Source of the DNA: Bacteroidetes bacterium RIFCSPLOWO2_12_FULL_37_12 | Lineage (GTDB): Bacteria; Bacteroidota; Bacteroidia; 2-12-FULL-37-12 | Assembly: GCA_001769655.1 (NCBI GenBank) | Contig: MEPC01000017.1 | Location: 1-64,000, forward strand | Direction of reading: 5' to 3' | DNA length: 64,000 nucleotides | Shown: positions 52,978 to 62,153 of the stretch, in pieces | How the letters are laid out: the number at the start of each line of letters is the position of its first letter | Position numbering within the stretch: position 1 is the first letter of the stretch | Notes under the pieces: generated by a model | Told to the model about the DNA's origin: nothing | Seen by the model: only the letters and a program-made list of their open reading frames with translations | Database searches by the model: none | Translations under genes and position numbers: made by a program

Positions 52978-54558
52978 ATGCAGAGAGAATTTAACATTAC
53001 CGGCACCTGTATTCCAGAAAAGCATTATATGGTAGATATTTCAGGAAAGCTCAAAGAAATTATGGTTTTGATTGAGAAAGGAAACTACTTTACGATTAAC
53101 CGTCCGAGGCAGTATGGAAAAACCACTACTCAGTTTTTTTTGGAAAAGATCTTGGAAAAGAGAGAGGATTATTTAATTGCGAGAATATCTTTTGAAGGGG
53201 TGGGAGACAGCGTTTTTGCGAATGAAGAAGTTTTTGGAAAGAAAGTGATTGAATTTATAGCAGACCGTATTTCAGCAGAAGAAGAAATACGAAACAAACT
53301 TTATGAATCTATCCATAATATATCCAGCATAAACACCTTATCCAAAGAAATAACAAAATTTTGTGAATCCATTAAAAAGAAATTTGTTTTACTTATTGAT
53401 GAAGTGGACAAGAGCAGTAATAACCAGTTATTTTTGAGTTTTCTTGGGATGCTCCGCAATAAATACTTATTGCGGAATGAAGGAAGAGATTCTACCTTTC
53501 ACAGTGTCATTCTTGCCGGTGTTCACGATGTGAAAACTTTAAAATTAAAACTGCGCCCCGGTGAGGAGCAAAAATACAACAGCCCCTGGAATATTGCCAC
53601 TGACTTTAAAGTGGACATGAGTTTTAATCCGCAGGAAATTTCTACCATGCTCGTGGATTATAGCAAGGATAAAAAAATAAAGATGGACATCACAAAAATC
53701 GCTGAAAGGATTTATCATTATACGAGTGGGTATCCGTTTTTAGTGAGCAAGATTTGCAAGGAAATAGACGAAAATATTTTACCTGAAAAAGAAAGAACGG
53801 AATGGAGTGTGAAAGAGGTAGAAAGAGCGGTGAAAACCATTACGCTTGGTGAAGAATCCAATACAAATTTTGACAGTATTATTAAAAATATTGAAAACGA
53901 CAGCGCTTTAGGTGATTTTGTTCTCAACCTGTTGTTAGGAAGCACCGAATATTCATTTTTATACAATGTTCCTTTAATTTATAATGCTGTAACTCATGGA
54001 ATCATAAAAAATGAAAAAGGCAAAGCAAAAATTCATAATAAAATTTATGAGGAATACCTTACTAATTATTTTGTCATAAAATTAAAAACTGAAAATAAAA
54101 GTATTTTTTCTTCTTTCGATGTCGTTCAGAGTTCTTACATTAAACCAACCGGTAAATTAGAAATTGAAAAAGTTCTCTTAAAATTTCAGGAAGTAATCAA
54201 AGAAAAATATTCCCAAAGCGAAGCATTAAAGAGCGATGAATTTCTGGAAAAGGAATTACGAATGCGCTTTTTCTGTTTTATTCAACCCATTATGAACGGC
54301 ATCGGCTTTGCGTTCAAGGAAGTAGAGACGGGAGAGGAAAAGAGGATAGATGTGGTGATTATCTTCCGTGATGAAAAATTTGTAGTGGAGTTGAAGCTCT
54401 GGCGAGGTATGAAATATCACAGACAGGGTATTAAACGGCTGAAAGATTATATGAAAAAAGAAGGTGTAAAAAAGGGATATATGCTTATAGCAGATAAGAC
54501 CCGGCATAAGCAGTTTAAGGTGGAGAAGCAGGAAGGATTGATGATGGTGTGGATATGA
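52978..54558 (+). CDS. AAA-ATPase-like protein fused to a C-terminal PD-(D/E)XK nuclease-like domain
   Basis: The 526 residues begin with an ATPase domain: Walker A-like NRPRQYGKTT (41-50) and Walker B KFVLLIDEVDK (about 135-145). A helical middle part (about 220-385) follows. A C-terminal nuclease-like domain (about 430-526) has D458 in RIDVVIIF and the E471-L-K473 motif in FVVELKLW. This is the AAA-like plus DUF1703-type architecture that is multicopy in many Bacteroidota. The biological role is unknown; mobile-element or defence-related functions are speculation. The gene is followed 72 nt downstream by an attC-like structured sequence in the same orientation. Confidence 0.85.
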   Translation: MQREFNITGTCIPEKHYMVDISGKLKEIMVLIEKGNYFTINRPRQYGKTTTQFFLEKILEKREDYLIARISFEGVGDSVFANEEVFGKKVIEFIADRISAEEEIRNKLYESIHNISSINTLSKEITKFCESIKKKFVLLIDEVDKSSNNQLFLSFLGMLRNKYLLRNEGRDSTFHSVILAGVHDVKTLKLKLRPGEEQKYNSPWNIATDFKVDMSFNPQEISTMLVDYSKDKKIKMDITKIAERIYHYTSGYPFLVSKICKEIDENILPEKERTEWSVKEVERAVKTITLGEESNTNFDSIIKNIENDSALGDFVLNLLLGSTEYSFLYNVPLIYNAVTHGIIKNEKGKAKIHNKIYEEYLTNYFVIKLKTENKSIFSSFDVVQSSYIKPTGKLEIEKVLLKFQEVIKEKYSQSEALKSDEFLEKELRMRFFCFIQPIMNGIGFAFKEVETGEEKRIDVVIIFRDEKFVVELKLWRGMKYHRQGIKRLKDYMKKEGVKKGYMLIADKTRHKQFKVEKQEGLMMVWI

Positions 54559-54630
54559 AGGGAACCCTATACCCATTTTCTTTCTATCATCTCAATCGTC
54601 TGTTTGGTATTATAAATATTTTTTCAAATC

Positions 54631-54763
54631 ATCTAACGGTTCGTGGGTTTAAGAAGTGGCGGATATTAAATGCACGTTACCGTCAGAAAACACAAAGTTA
54701 ATTTAAAATAACGAACTTTCAAATTTTACGTACCCCGCCATTTCTTTAAACCCCCTGTTACCG
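54631..54763 (+). other. attC-like structured recombination site candidate
   Basis: The 133-nt stretch starts with ATCTAAC, which fits the R'' core RYYYAAC, and ends with GTTACCG, which keeps only GTT-A of the R' core GTTRRRY. Between them the arms gggtttaagaagtggcgg (54645-54662) and ccgccatttctttaaaccc (54735-54753) pair with one extra unpaired base and one G-T pair. Unpaired bases in a long stem are typical of integron attC sites. No integrase gene is in the window and no second site is evident, so this could also be an unrelated inverted repeat. Confidence 0.35.
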
Positions 54764-54782
54764 CAAGTGCAATTGTCCTCTG

Positions 54783-56534
54783 TTATTGTTTTACCAGCTG
54801 AATGGTTTGTCCTTCAACTTTCAACAGATACACACCGTTATCATTCTTTGACAGGTCAATCGTTGTCTGTTTGTTCGTAAGATTACCCTTTTTAACCACT
54901 TTTCCTGTAATGTCAGTTATTTCAAAAGATTTATTTCCTGCTTTCACACGTTCAATGATGAAGAGTCCGTTTGTAGGATTCGTATAAACCGAAAACTTAT
55001 TATATTTGCTACTCTCAATTATTTCTGTAACGGTCGAATTGTAGCAGGAAGAAGTATCCGTGCATCCGCTTTTTTCAACTGCTACCGCAAAATTGCCTGT
55101 AACTGTCGTAGTAAAGGTTTGATTGATTTCACCCGAGATTGTAGCGTAATTATTATTGCAGTCCAGCCATTGATATGTTGCAACTGTAGCATTTGCTGTA
55201 AGTGAATTGGCAGAAGTTGTTACAGAAGTGTCCACCGTGTTAATGGTTAAATTAAGTGTCATCACACTGTCGCAGCCCACAGTGTTTGGAATAGTATCGG
55301 TGTAAGTTCCCGAAGATGTGTAGGTGATGGAGTTCCATGTATAACTGCCACACTCGGTAATAGAAAAAGATGAACCTGTATCTGTGCATGAAGTATCTGT
55401 TAGCTTTATCAAGATTACTTCATTCTGAAAAGAAGCCATGCTAAGTGTACTTCCGCTTAAAATAAATCCGCCATCAGCCGTTTGTTCTACATATCTTCCG
55501 TAAGCAGCTTCTTTGCCGGAAAATACTTTGGTCCACAAAATATCTCCTGACGAGTTTGTTTTAATTAAACAGATAGCAGATAGAAAAGTTGCATAAGTTT
55601 GAGTTTGCCCAATGAGTATGTAACCTCCATCGGAAGTTTGTTGTACTGTTTTACCTTTCTCACTTCCAGAACCTCCGTAAGTTTTTGTCCAAATGGTATC
55701 ACCGCTTGGATTAGTTTTAATTAAATAAAAGTCATCACTACCCGCACCAAAACTTTTTGTTCTACCAAAAATAATATATCCACTGTCGGCTGTTTGCCTG
55801 ATGGATTCTATCTCGTCATCATTTGCACCTCCGTAGGTTTTTGTCCAAAGCGTGTCTCCGATAGAATCGGTTCTGATAAAATAAAAATCTTTACCTCCGG
55901 AACCATAACTTTCTGTATAACCACCTAAAGCATAGCCACCTTCAGAAGTTTGAACAAAATCTTGCACAGATTCATTTTGATTACCCCCATATACTTTTGT
56001 CCATAAGGTATCTCCATTAATATCAGTTTTAACAAAGAATCCATTAAAATTACAGGGTCCATATACACACTGTGAACCAACCATTGCATAACCACCATCA
56101 GAGGTTTGATGAATTGTGTATCCATATTCGACTCCGCCATCAGCAGGAGTTTTCACCCATTGCGTATTGCCTGAAACATCTAATTTAATAAGATAAAAAT
56201 CGGGAAAATCACCTGCTCCGTAACTTTTTGTCCATCCAAAAACAGCGTAACCGGTATCGGTTGTTTGTTCAACGGAATACCCCCAATCCTCATCCGTGCC
56301 TCCCAAAGTTTTAGTCCAACTTGTATCTCCGACTGCATCTGTTTTTACTACATAAAAGTCATATCCATTAGAAGTTGTTTGTCCCACCGATATATACCCG
56401 CCATCGATCGTTTGCTTTACTTCAACAGAATAATCATCGCTTGTTCCTCCATAGTATTTTTCAAAGTCCACAGTGATCTGAGAAGAAACTTTTAACGAAA
56501 GTATCAATAGAACTGGTAGGATTAAATATTTCAT
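54783..56534 (-). CDS. Secreted repeat protein with type IX C-terminal sorting domain
   Basis: The 583 residues comprise a signal peptide (1-18) and about seven repeats of roughly 50 residues with the core GDTLWTKTYGG...QTxDGGYIxxG (about 20-375), as in beta-propeller-like surface proteins. A module with CGSYTWNSITYTSSGTYTD (about 390-430) and a linker come next. The C-terminal sorting domain (about 510-583) has FSVYTNPTNGLFII and ends in GVYLLKVEGQTIQLVKQ. The sorting domain marks it as cargo for SprA-type secretion. Binding partner unknown. Confidence 0.9.
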   Translation of the reverse strand: MKYLILPVLLILSLKVSSQITVDFEKYYGGTSDDYSVEVKQTIDGGYISVGQTTSNGYDFYVVKTDAVGDTSWTKTLGGTDEDWGYSVEQTTDTGYAVFGWTKSYGAGDFPDFYLIKLDVSGNTQWVKTPADGGVEYGYTIHQTSDGGYAMVGSQCVYGPCNFNGFFVKTDINGDTLWTKVYGGNQNESVQDFVQTSEGGYALGGYTESYGSGGKDFYFIRTDSIGDTLWTKTYGGANDDEIESIRQTADSGYIIFGRTKSFGAGSDDFYLIKTNPSGDTIWTKTYGGSGSEKGKTVQQTSDGGYILIGQTQTYATFLSAICLIKTNSSGDILWTKVFSGKEAAYGRYVEQTADGGFILSGSTLSMASFQNEVILIKLTDTSCTDTGSSFSITECGSYTWNSITYTSSGTYTDTIPNTVGCDSVMTLNLTINTVDTSVTTSANSLTANATVATYQWLDCNNNYATISGEINQTFTTTVTGNFAVAVEKSGCTDTSSCYNSTVTEIIESSKYNKFSVYTNPTNGLFIIERVKAGNKSFEITDITGKVVKKGNLTNKQTTIDLSKNDNGVYLLKVEGQTIQLVKQ

Positions 56535-56852
56535 ATCTATCTTTTTTGGGTGTTTATAATATTTTTATGATCATGTCAGCCTAATGTTTAAAGTGAGTTA
56601 CATTTCAATTTTTTTGTCGTATGTAACAGTTACACAGTGATAAAGTTAGTTCATTTGCAATTATCATGTCTATATGCAGTATCGTTTTTAACATTGGTGC
56701 TAACGTCATTATTTCCGCATTGCGTATTTAATGTCTATTGACTTTTTCACCTTTATAAATTGACAAAAATACTCATTTTTTTGCCTAATAACCTGATATG
56801 CAAGGTCGCATTTTTTATGTTATGGTAGTTTTTCGAGTCACCCTAAAATTTT
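56535..56852. other. Intergenic gap, 318 bp, no gene seen
   Basis: AT-rich sequence. On the reverse strand a TATTTTTG box (56771-56764) matches TAnnTTTG but lies about 230 nt from the downstream gene start. The atgtaac-agttacac stretch near 56620 is a short dyad. No RNA gene is recognised. Confidence 0.4.
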
Positions 56853-57896
56853 CTATTTCTCCTCTTCCACCGTCCACAACAGCCCCTCCAATTCACGCAT
56901 CAAATTCCTTTTGGGTTCGTTGGGCGCATATAAAAATGCTTCCACGAAGAAAAGAGTTTGAAATTTCTTATCCGTAAACACCAGCGCCATAAAAGGTCCC
57001 CCCATGGTGTTGTTATTTGTTTTCCATAAGCCCCTTATTTCTTTTCCTGTATTACCTTGATAGGTAATCCAGCGAGACACAAGGGGAAGTTCCTCTTGAA
57101 GCGTAAGAAATGAATTCTTTGAATCATTGCCATAAATAAATTTTTTTCCTGTTTCACAGTGCCACTCCGTCAATGCCGAATCGGAAAACTGTTTTTGAGA
57201 TAGGTACGGTTTCCATGAAATAAAAATATTCCGGTCGCGAATGTTCTCTGCATATCGCCACCAGACAAAGCCGGAGGTGTCTTTGATTAATAAAAATTCA
57301 GTTGGAAGATGCAGAGAAAATTCCCGGTTACTTTTTGGAAATGTTTCCGGAAATTTATTTTTAAAAATCAACATTTTGTTTTTTATTTCCGTATCGAGTA
57401 AATTTTCCAATATAAATTTTCCTTCCTGTAGAATTTTTCCTGCTAATGCATCCTGGTTTCCTTCCACTAAAAAATGAATCTGCTGTCCACTGGCAAACAA
57501 ATCTTTTTCACGGAAATAAAATAACGAATCCAAGCCATTAATTATTTTCTTTTGAGGTAAACGGTGATTGATAAATTTTCCTGTTGCATTAATGCCATCG
57601 AGCACTCCGGCAAAAAGAATTATTTTATGCCTTTTCCAGAAATCAGAAAATTTTTCCATAGGAATGTAGGTAATGTTGAAAAATGGTTCACATCCTGAAA
57701 AATAATGAATAGTATCCTTCAAGGTGTTTTTTAGCGCTATTCCCGCACTTGATTTCCATAACAAACTGTCGCATACAACCAGAATTTCACCTTCACGTCC
57801 TATAGAAGCAGGAAGTATGGAGGATTTTTTGTCGGATTGACAGCTTGCTGAATATATCAGTAGAAAAGTAAGTATCGTTTTTTGGGAAAAGTTCAT
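56853..57896 (-). CDS. DUF4837-like lipoprotein
   Basis: The protein has 347 residues from the ATG at 57896. A longer upstream extension overlaps fbp and both promoters and was rejected. It has a signal peptide and lipobox YSASC. The mature part begins with [21 protein letters not shown] (about residues 30-50), typical of DUF4837 proteins of Bacteroidota. The domain contains an N-terminal repeat-like half (about 30-180) and a second half with [24 protein letters not shown]. Function unknown. It is divergent from fbp, with the two -7 boxes back to back. Confidence 0.78.
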   Translation of the reverse strand: MNFSQKTILTFLLIYSASCQSDKKSSILPASIGREGEILVVCDSLLWKSSAGIALKNTLKDTIHYFSGCEPFFNITYIPMEKFSDFWKRHKIILFAGVLDGINATGKFINHRLPQKKIINGLDSLFYFREKDLFASGQQIHFLVEGNQDALAGKILQEGKFILENLLDTEIKNKMLIFKNKFPETFPKSNREFSLHLPTEFLLIKDTSGFVWWRYAENIRDRNIFISWKPYLSQKQFSDSALTEWHCETGKKFIYGNDSKNSFLTLQEELPLVSRWITYQGNTGKEIRGLWKTNNNTMGGPFMALVFTDKKFQTLFFVEAFLYAPNEPKRNLMRELEGLLWTVEEEK

Positions 57897-57919
57897 GAAT
57901 GTTATCCAACAAATTAACC

Positions 57920-57937
57920 CAAAAATATTTACATTTG
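57920..57937. promoter_or_regulatory. Back-to-back divergent -7 boxes for DUF4837 gene and fbp
   Basis: Reverse-strand TATTTTTG (57927-57920), with TTG 18 nt upstream (57948-57946), serves the lipoprotein gene. Plus-strand TACATTTG (57930-57937) serves fbp. The two boxes are 2 nt apart, so RNA polymerase cannot occupy both at once. Confidence 0.6.
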
Positions 57938-57954
57938 CGTCTTTACAACACACT

Positions 57955-59022
57955 ATGGCTGATTTTGATAAGCTCGCCGCTCCTGTAGGAACCACCCTGG
58001 ACCGTTTCATAATGATGCGCCAGCAGGATTTTCTCTACGCAACCGGAGAATTATCTCAATTATTGAGAGATATTGCCCTTGCAACAAAAATTGTAAACCG
58101 GGAAATAAACCGCGCAGGGTTGATAAATATTTCCGGTACGTATGGAGCCATTAATGTGCAAGGGGAAGAACAACAGAAAATGGATGTGATTGCCAATATC
58201 CGTTTTATCCGTGCATTAAAAAATGGCGGTGAAACCTGTGTGATTGCCTCTGAAGAAAACGACACCATCATTGATACTGAAAAGTATCAAGGCAGATACG
58301 TAGTTGCCATAGACCCTTTAGACGGTTCGTCCAATATTGATGTAAATGTATCGGTGGGGACTATTTTTTCCATATACCGGCGAATGTCTCCCATAAATAC
58401 TCCCGGTACCATTGAAGATTTCATGCAGGGTGGAACGCAACAAGTTGCCGCCGGATACATAATTTTTGGTTCTTCCACCATGTTTGTTTACACCACCGGT
58501 CATGGGGTAAACGGTTTCACGTATGAACATTCTCTTGGCGAATTTTTTTTATCGCATCCGAACATGAAAATTAAAGATGCAGGAAAAATATATTCTATCA
58601 ATGAGGGGCTTGCGATGGAGATGACCGAAGGGGTAAAAGCATATCTTGATTATTGTAAAGAAACAGACAAAGAAACTTATCGTCCCTATTCGTGCAGATA
58701 TATCGGTTCGCTGGTTGCCGATTTTCACCGGAATCTGTTGAAAGGGGGAATTTATATTTATCCTGCTACTAAAAAGCTCAAAACCGGTAAATTAAGATTG
58801 TTGTACGAGGCATTTCCTCTCTCATTCATTATAGAGCAAGCAGGTGGAAAAGCCAGTGATGGTATTAACAGAATGTTGGAAATAAAACCAACAACTCTTC
58901 ATCAACGCACTCCGCTTTATATTGGTTCGAAAACAATGGTGGAAAAGGCAGAAGAGATGTTGAGGATTCATGAAGCGGTGAAGACCTCACCCCAGCCCCT
59001 CTCCAAAGTGGAGAGGGGTTAG
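57955..59022 (+). CDS. fbp: Fructose-1,6-bisphosphatase class 1
   Basis: The protein has 355 residues from the ATG at 57955; the longer frame from 57895 includes the promoter and was rejected. Metal- and substrate-binding motifs: SEENDT (about residues 98-103), [19 protein letters not shown] (about 118-136) and the C-terminal region [19 protein letters not shown]. It catalyses the gluconeogenic dephosphorylation of fructose-1,6-bisphosphate. The last 13 residues ([13 protein letters not shown]) are encoded by a REP-like repeat, so the natural end was probably near EAV. Confidence 0.95.
   Translation: MADFDKLAAPVGTTLDRFIMMRQQDFLYATGELSQLLRDIALATKIVNREINRAGLINISGTYGAINVQGEEQQKMDVIANIRFIRALKNGGETCVIASEENDTIIDTEKYQGRYVVAIDPLDGSSNIDVNVSVGTIFSIYRRMSPINTPGTIEDFMQGGTQQVAAGYIIFGSSTMFVYTTGHGVNGFTYEHSLGEFFLSHPNMKIKDAGKIYSINEGLAMEMTEGVKAYLDYCKETDKETYRPYSCRYIGSLVADFHRNLLKGGIYIYPATKKLKTGKLRLLYEAFPLSFIIEQAGGKASDGINRMLEIKPTTLHQRTPLYIGSKTMVEKAEEMLRIHEAVKTSPQPLSKVERG
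58981..59019. repeat. REP-like interspersed repeat, copy 2, within the fbp coding end
   Basis: It shares acctcaccccag-cc-ctctccaaa with the copy at 14121. The hairpin arms cccctctcca (58996-59005) and tggagagggg (59009-59018) are perfect. It encodes the last 13 residues of Fbp. Confidence 0.8.
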
Positions 59023-59029
59023 AGATTTG

Positions 59030-59479
59030 TTATAATCCCTCCCCTTCTACTTCTTCGCGGGTTTCTCTCAAATCATTTATGGTATTTTCCAACTCAATAA
59101 CTTTCAGGTTCATTGCATTTAATGCTTCTTCTAAAGCATTTTTATCGGTTTGTAACTTGTCGCTTGCTTCTTTTAAGGTATGTATTTCTCTTTTTAATTC
59201 ACTATTTTCATTGGTGTATTTGATGATTTCTGAATTTAATTTCGAATTTTGAAGCCGTACCACGGTCACTTCTGATTTTACATTTGTGATTTCCTTATTT
59301 TTTAATTCTACTTCGTTTTTCTTGTTCTCAATATCTGATTGTAAACTTTCGATTTTGCTTTTCAACTCTGAGATTTCTTTATTCCGGTTTTCCAATTCGA
59401 GCTTAATGGTAAGCAGATTGGAATAAAGATTAGTTACCTTGCCGGTAATTTCTTCTGCGTAATTTATTTTTGTTGCCAT
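59030..59479 (-). CDS. Small coiled-coil protein
   Basis: The 149 residues have no signal peptide. Almost the whole length is predicted coiled coil, with heptads of Leu/Ile and many Lys/Glu/Asn (ELKSKIESLQSDIENKKNEVELK and the following segment). The start MATKINYAEEITGKVTNLYS looks like a real N-terminus. It is in line with the zinc-ribbon gene upstream (84-nt gap), so a shared transcript is likely. Function unknown; a structural or cytoskeletal-like role is possible. Confidence 0.6.
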   Translation of the reverse strand: MATKINYAEEITGKVTNLYSNLLTIKLELENRNKEISELKSKIESLQSDIENKKNEVELKNKEITNVKSEVTVVRLQNSKLNSEIIKYTNENSELKREIHTLKEASDKLQTDKNALEEALNAMNLKVIELENTINDLRETREEVEGEGL

Positions 59480-59563
59480 GGTTTAAAAGTTTTAATTCCA
59501 ACTAACTTTGTTTCTTTGTGTCTTTGCGTTGAAAAAACTGCATTATGCAAGATATCTATTGAA

Positions 59564-60589
59564 TTACCATCCCGAGTCCTCTTTCTTTCCAGAATCATTT
59601 TTCTTTTCGGGCTCTTTTTTTTCTGTTTCTTTTTCGGATTCTTTCTTTTTGGAATCTTTCATTTCCTGTGCTTTTTTTAACTTCAATTTTTGCAAACTGT
59701 CTATTTTAATAAGAGCGGTGTCCGTTATAATGGTTGATTGCTGTATTTTCTTTTCGGAAATAATATTTTGCAATTCATTTAAAGAATAATTTTTATAATC
59801 CCCTTTGCCAGGTGCAGGAGAAGACGGTTTACTAATGTTATTAACCAAGTCGGTTTTATTTTCATTGGTGATCTTCTTTTCATTTTTAACAGGTAATTTT
59901 TCTGCTGTTTTAATTTTTTCTGGTTTAACTTTTTCTTTCTGGGGAGTTTCTTTAGGAACAATATTTTCACTCACCGGCTGATTTTTTTGTTTTTCCGGCT
60001 GTTTGACGATTTTCTCTTCCTGATTTGATTTCTTTTTTTTCTCCGCAACTACTGCATTTTTTTCAACCAGTTTTGGTTCAACAGGTTTTGGTTTAGTTAC
60101 GTCTGGTGTTTTAATTTCTTTTTTTTCAGGCACTTTTTCTTTCGAAGGTTCTGTTTTTTTAATTTCTTTTGTAGCGGCTACAACCGGTATATCCTTTTTT
60201 TCAACGGTGTTGTTTTCTTTTGATTCAAGAGCCAACTTTTCTTTTTGTTTCCATTCTTCTTCTTTTTTAGAAAAATCATCTGCTTGCTTTTCCAATTGAG
60301 TGATTTTGTTTTTTAGACCTTCATTTTCTTTTTTAAATAATTCCATTTCCGCCGCTGAAACTGCATCGCTGGATTTTCTGGGACTAAATAAGAGAAACAC
60401 CACTCCAGCCAGTAAAACTCCGGATAAGATGATAAAAATACTTTTTAATTTACCGGAAGATTTCCGGTCAGCGTCAAACTTCTTAATATTTTCAAATATT
60501 TCGAGGTCGCTGTCGCACTTAGGGCAGTGGCGTAGCGATTCATCCAAATCCGGGTTATTACAAACGGGACATTCGTGGAGAGTGGGCAT
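59564..60589 (-). CDS. Zinc-ribbon membrane protein with coiled coil and Lys/Pro/Glu-rich tail
   Basis: The 341 residues begin with a double-CxxC zinc ribbon (CPVC at 8-11, CPKC at 22-25). A transmembrane helix (about 48-66) follows, then a coiled coil (about 75-115) and a long low-complexity region rich in Lys, Pro, Glu and Val (about 125-265). A conserved-looking helix GDYKNYSLNELQNIISEKKIQ precedes a Lys/Glu-rich end. The ribbon is cytoplasmic and the tail probably extracytoplasmic. The function is unknown and no close family is recognised. A -7 box lies at 60608. Confidence 0.7.
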   Translation of the reverse strand: MPTLHECPVCNNPDLDESLRHCPKCDSDLEIFENIKKFDADRKSSGKLKSIFIILSGVLLAGVVFLLFSPRKSSDAVSAAEMELFKKENEGLKNKITQLEKQADDFSKKEEEWKQKEKLALESKENNTVEKKDIPVVAATKEIKKTEPSKEKVPEKKEIKTPDVTKPKPVEPKLVEKNAVVAEKKKKSNQEEKIVKQPEKQKNQPVSENIVPKETPQKEKVKPEKIKTAEKLPVKNEKKITNENKTDLVNNISKPSSPAPGKGDYKNYSLNELQNIISEKKIQQSTIITDTALIKIDSLQKLKLKKAQEMKDSKKKESEKETEKKEPEKKNDSGKKEDSGW

Positions 60590-60607
60590 CTTTTTTAGTG
60601 AAAGTTA

Positions 60608-60627
60608 CAAATTTATTACTAATTTTG
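60608..60627. promoter_or_regulatory. Divergent -7 boxes between zinc-ribbon and saccharopine-dehydrogenase-like genes
   Basis: Reverse-strand TAAATTTG (60615-60608) serves the zinc-ribbon gene. Plus-strand TAATTTTG (60620-60627) serves the gene at 60634. The boxes are 4 nt apart. The plus-strand box ends 6 nt before the ATG, so that transcript may be leaderless or nearly so. Confidence 0.55.
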
Positions 60628-60633
60628 GAAATT

Positions 60634-61971
60634 ATGAACATAAAAAAAATTCTTATACTGGGAGCCGGAAGGTCTTCCTTTTATCTGATAAATTATCTGC
60701 TCGAAAATGCTGACAAAGAAAATTGGTTAGTAACCGTAGTGGATAAAACCATTCAACTTGCCAATGAAAAAACCAATAATCACCCCTGTTCAACCGCCCT
60801 TGGGGTTGATATTCTAAAACCCGAACAAAGATACCATTTAGTATCCGATTCTGACATAGTTATTTCATTATTGCCTCCCGATCTTCATTTTCTGGTTGCA
60901 ACTGATTGCCTGGAATTGAAAAAACATTTATTTACAGCTTCCTATATATCGCCCGAAATCCAGAGATTGAATGAGCCGGTAGAAAAAAATAACCTGTTGT
61001 TTATGAATGAAATAGGGTTAGACCCCGGCATTGACCACATTTCGGCTATAAAAATAATCCACAAAATAAAAGCGAAAAATGGAAAATTAATTTCGTTTAA
61101 ATCCTATTGCGGCGGGTTGATAGCCCCTGAATGTAATGATAATCCATGGAATTATAAATTTACCTGGAATCCCAGGAATGTGATTTTAGCCGGACAAGGA
61201 ACTGCAAAATATTTGTTAAATGGAAAGTACAAATATGTCCCCTATAACCGGATTTTTACAAATTCAGAAATCGTCGAGGTGGAAGGAGCCGGGACTTATG
61301 AAGCATATCCTAACAGGGATTCGATAGGATACAGGAAAATATATGGGATTGAAGATATATCAACCATGCTCAGGGGAACATTGCGTTCACCCGATTTTTG
61401 CAATTCATGGGATATTTTTATAAAACTTGGACTAACGGATGATTCCTACCAGATAGAAAATTCAAAAAACATGAGTTATAAGGAATTGATTGAAAGTTTG
61501 CTACCACATTCTCAAGGAAAAACTCTCTCCGAAAAAATTTGTTCTGTTGCGAATGTTGCTGCTGACTCCACAGCATATAAAAATTTTCTCTGGACAGGAA
61601 TAGCATCGGATGAAAAAATTCCTCTTGAAAAAGCCAGTCCGGCGATGATTTTGCAAAATCTTCTCGAATCAAAATGGAAAATGAATCCTAATGATAAAGA
61701 CATGGTAGTCATGCATCATGAATTTTCATATATAAACAGTAACGGCAATCAAAAACATATTTCAAGTTCATTGGTAGTAAAAGGTGAAAATTCGCAATTA
61801 ACCGCCATGGCAAAAACCGTAGGGTTGCCTTTAGCCATCACGGTAAAACTTTTTTTACAGGGAAAAATTTCATTAAGGGGGGTACGAATACCGGTTTATA
61901 AAGAAATCTACCTTCCGGTTCTGAATGAATTAGAGAAAAATGGGATTATCTTTTCGGAAACGGAAGGATAG
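60634..61971 (+). CDS. Saccharopine dehydrogenase-family oxidoreductase
   Basis: The protein has 445 residues from the ATG at 60634 (an upstream TTG lies before the promoter). The NAD(P)-binding Rossmann start is KKILILGAGRSSFYLINYLL, followed by VVDK, the SDIVISLLPPDLHF dinucleotide-domain segment and the substrate-domain motif NEIGLDPGIDHISA (about residues 126-139). SYCGGLIAPECNDNPWNYKFTW is typical of the saccharopine reductase family. The reaction is probably an NAD(P)-linked step in lysine metabolism or a related amino-acid conversion. No partner lysine genes are nearby. Confidence 0.88.
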   Translation: MNIKKILILGAGRSSFYLINYLLENADKENWLVTVVDKTIQLANEKTNNHPCSTALGVDILKPEQRYHLVSDSDIVISLLPPDLHFLVATDCLELKKHLFTASYISPEIQRLNEPVEKNNLLFMNEIGLDPGIDHISAIKIIHKIKAKNGKLISFKSYCGGLIAPECNDNPWNYKFTWNPRNVILAGQGTAKYLLNGKYKYVPYNRIFTNSEIVEVEGAGTYEAYPNRDSIGYRKIYGIEDISTMLRGTLRSPDFCNSWDIFIKLGLTDDSYQIENSKNMSYKELIESLLPHSQGKTLSEKICSVANVAADSTAYKNFLWTGIASDEKIPLEKASPAMILQNLLESKWKMNPNDKDMVVMHHEFSYINSNGNQKHISSSLVVKGENSQLTAMAKTVGLPLAITVKLFLQGKISLRGVRIPVYKEIYLPVLNELEKNGIIFSETEG

Positions 61972-62033
61972 GGAGAAAGAAATTTATTTATACTTTAAAC
62001 GGAACAAATTTCAGCAAATGTCTATATTGACAT

Positions 62034-62100
62034 ATTGCTCTATTGTTTCATTGTTAATTGACCCCATGATTTCAGCACAACAATGAAACAATGTAGCAAT
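62034..62100. repeat. Inverted repeat in the 61972-62153 gap
   Basis: Arms 62034-62055 and 62079-62100 pair, with a perfect 14-nt core (attgtttcattgtt / aacaatgaaacaat) and a 6-nt outer match. It is placed between two convergent genes, as expected for a bidirectional terminator. Units of caatg are repeated to its right. Confidence 0.6.
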
Positions 62101-62153
62101 GGAACAATGAACAGAGTTACACGAAAATTTATACCGATTGCAGTATAGTAAAT

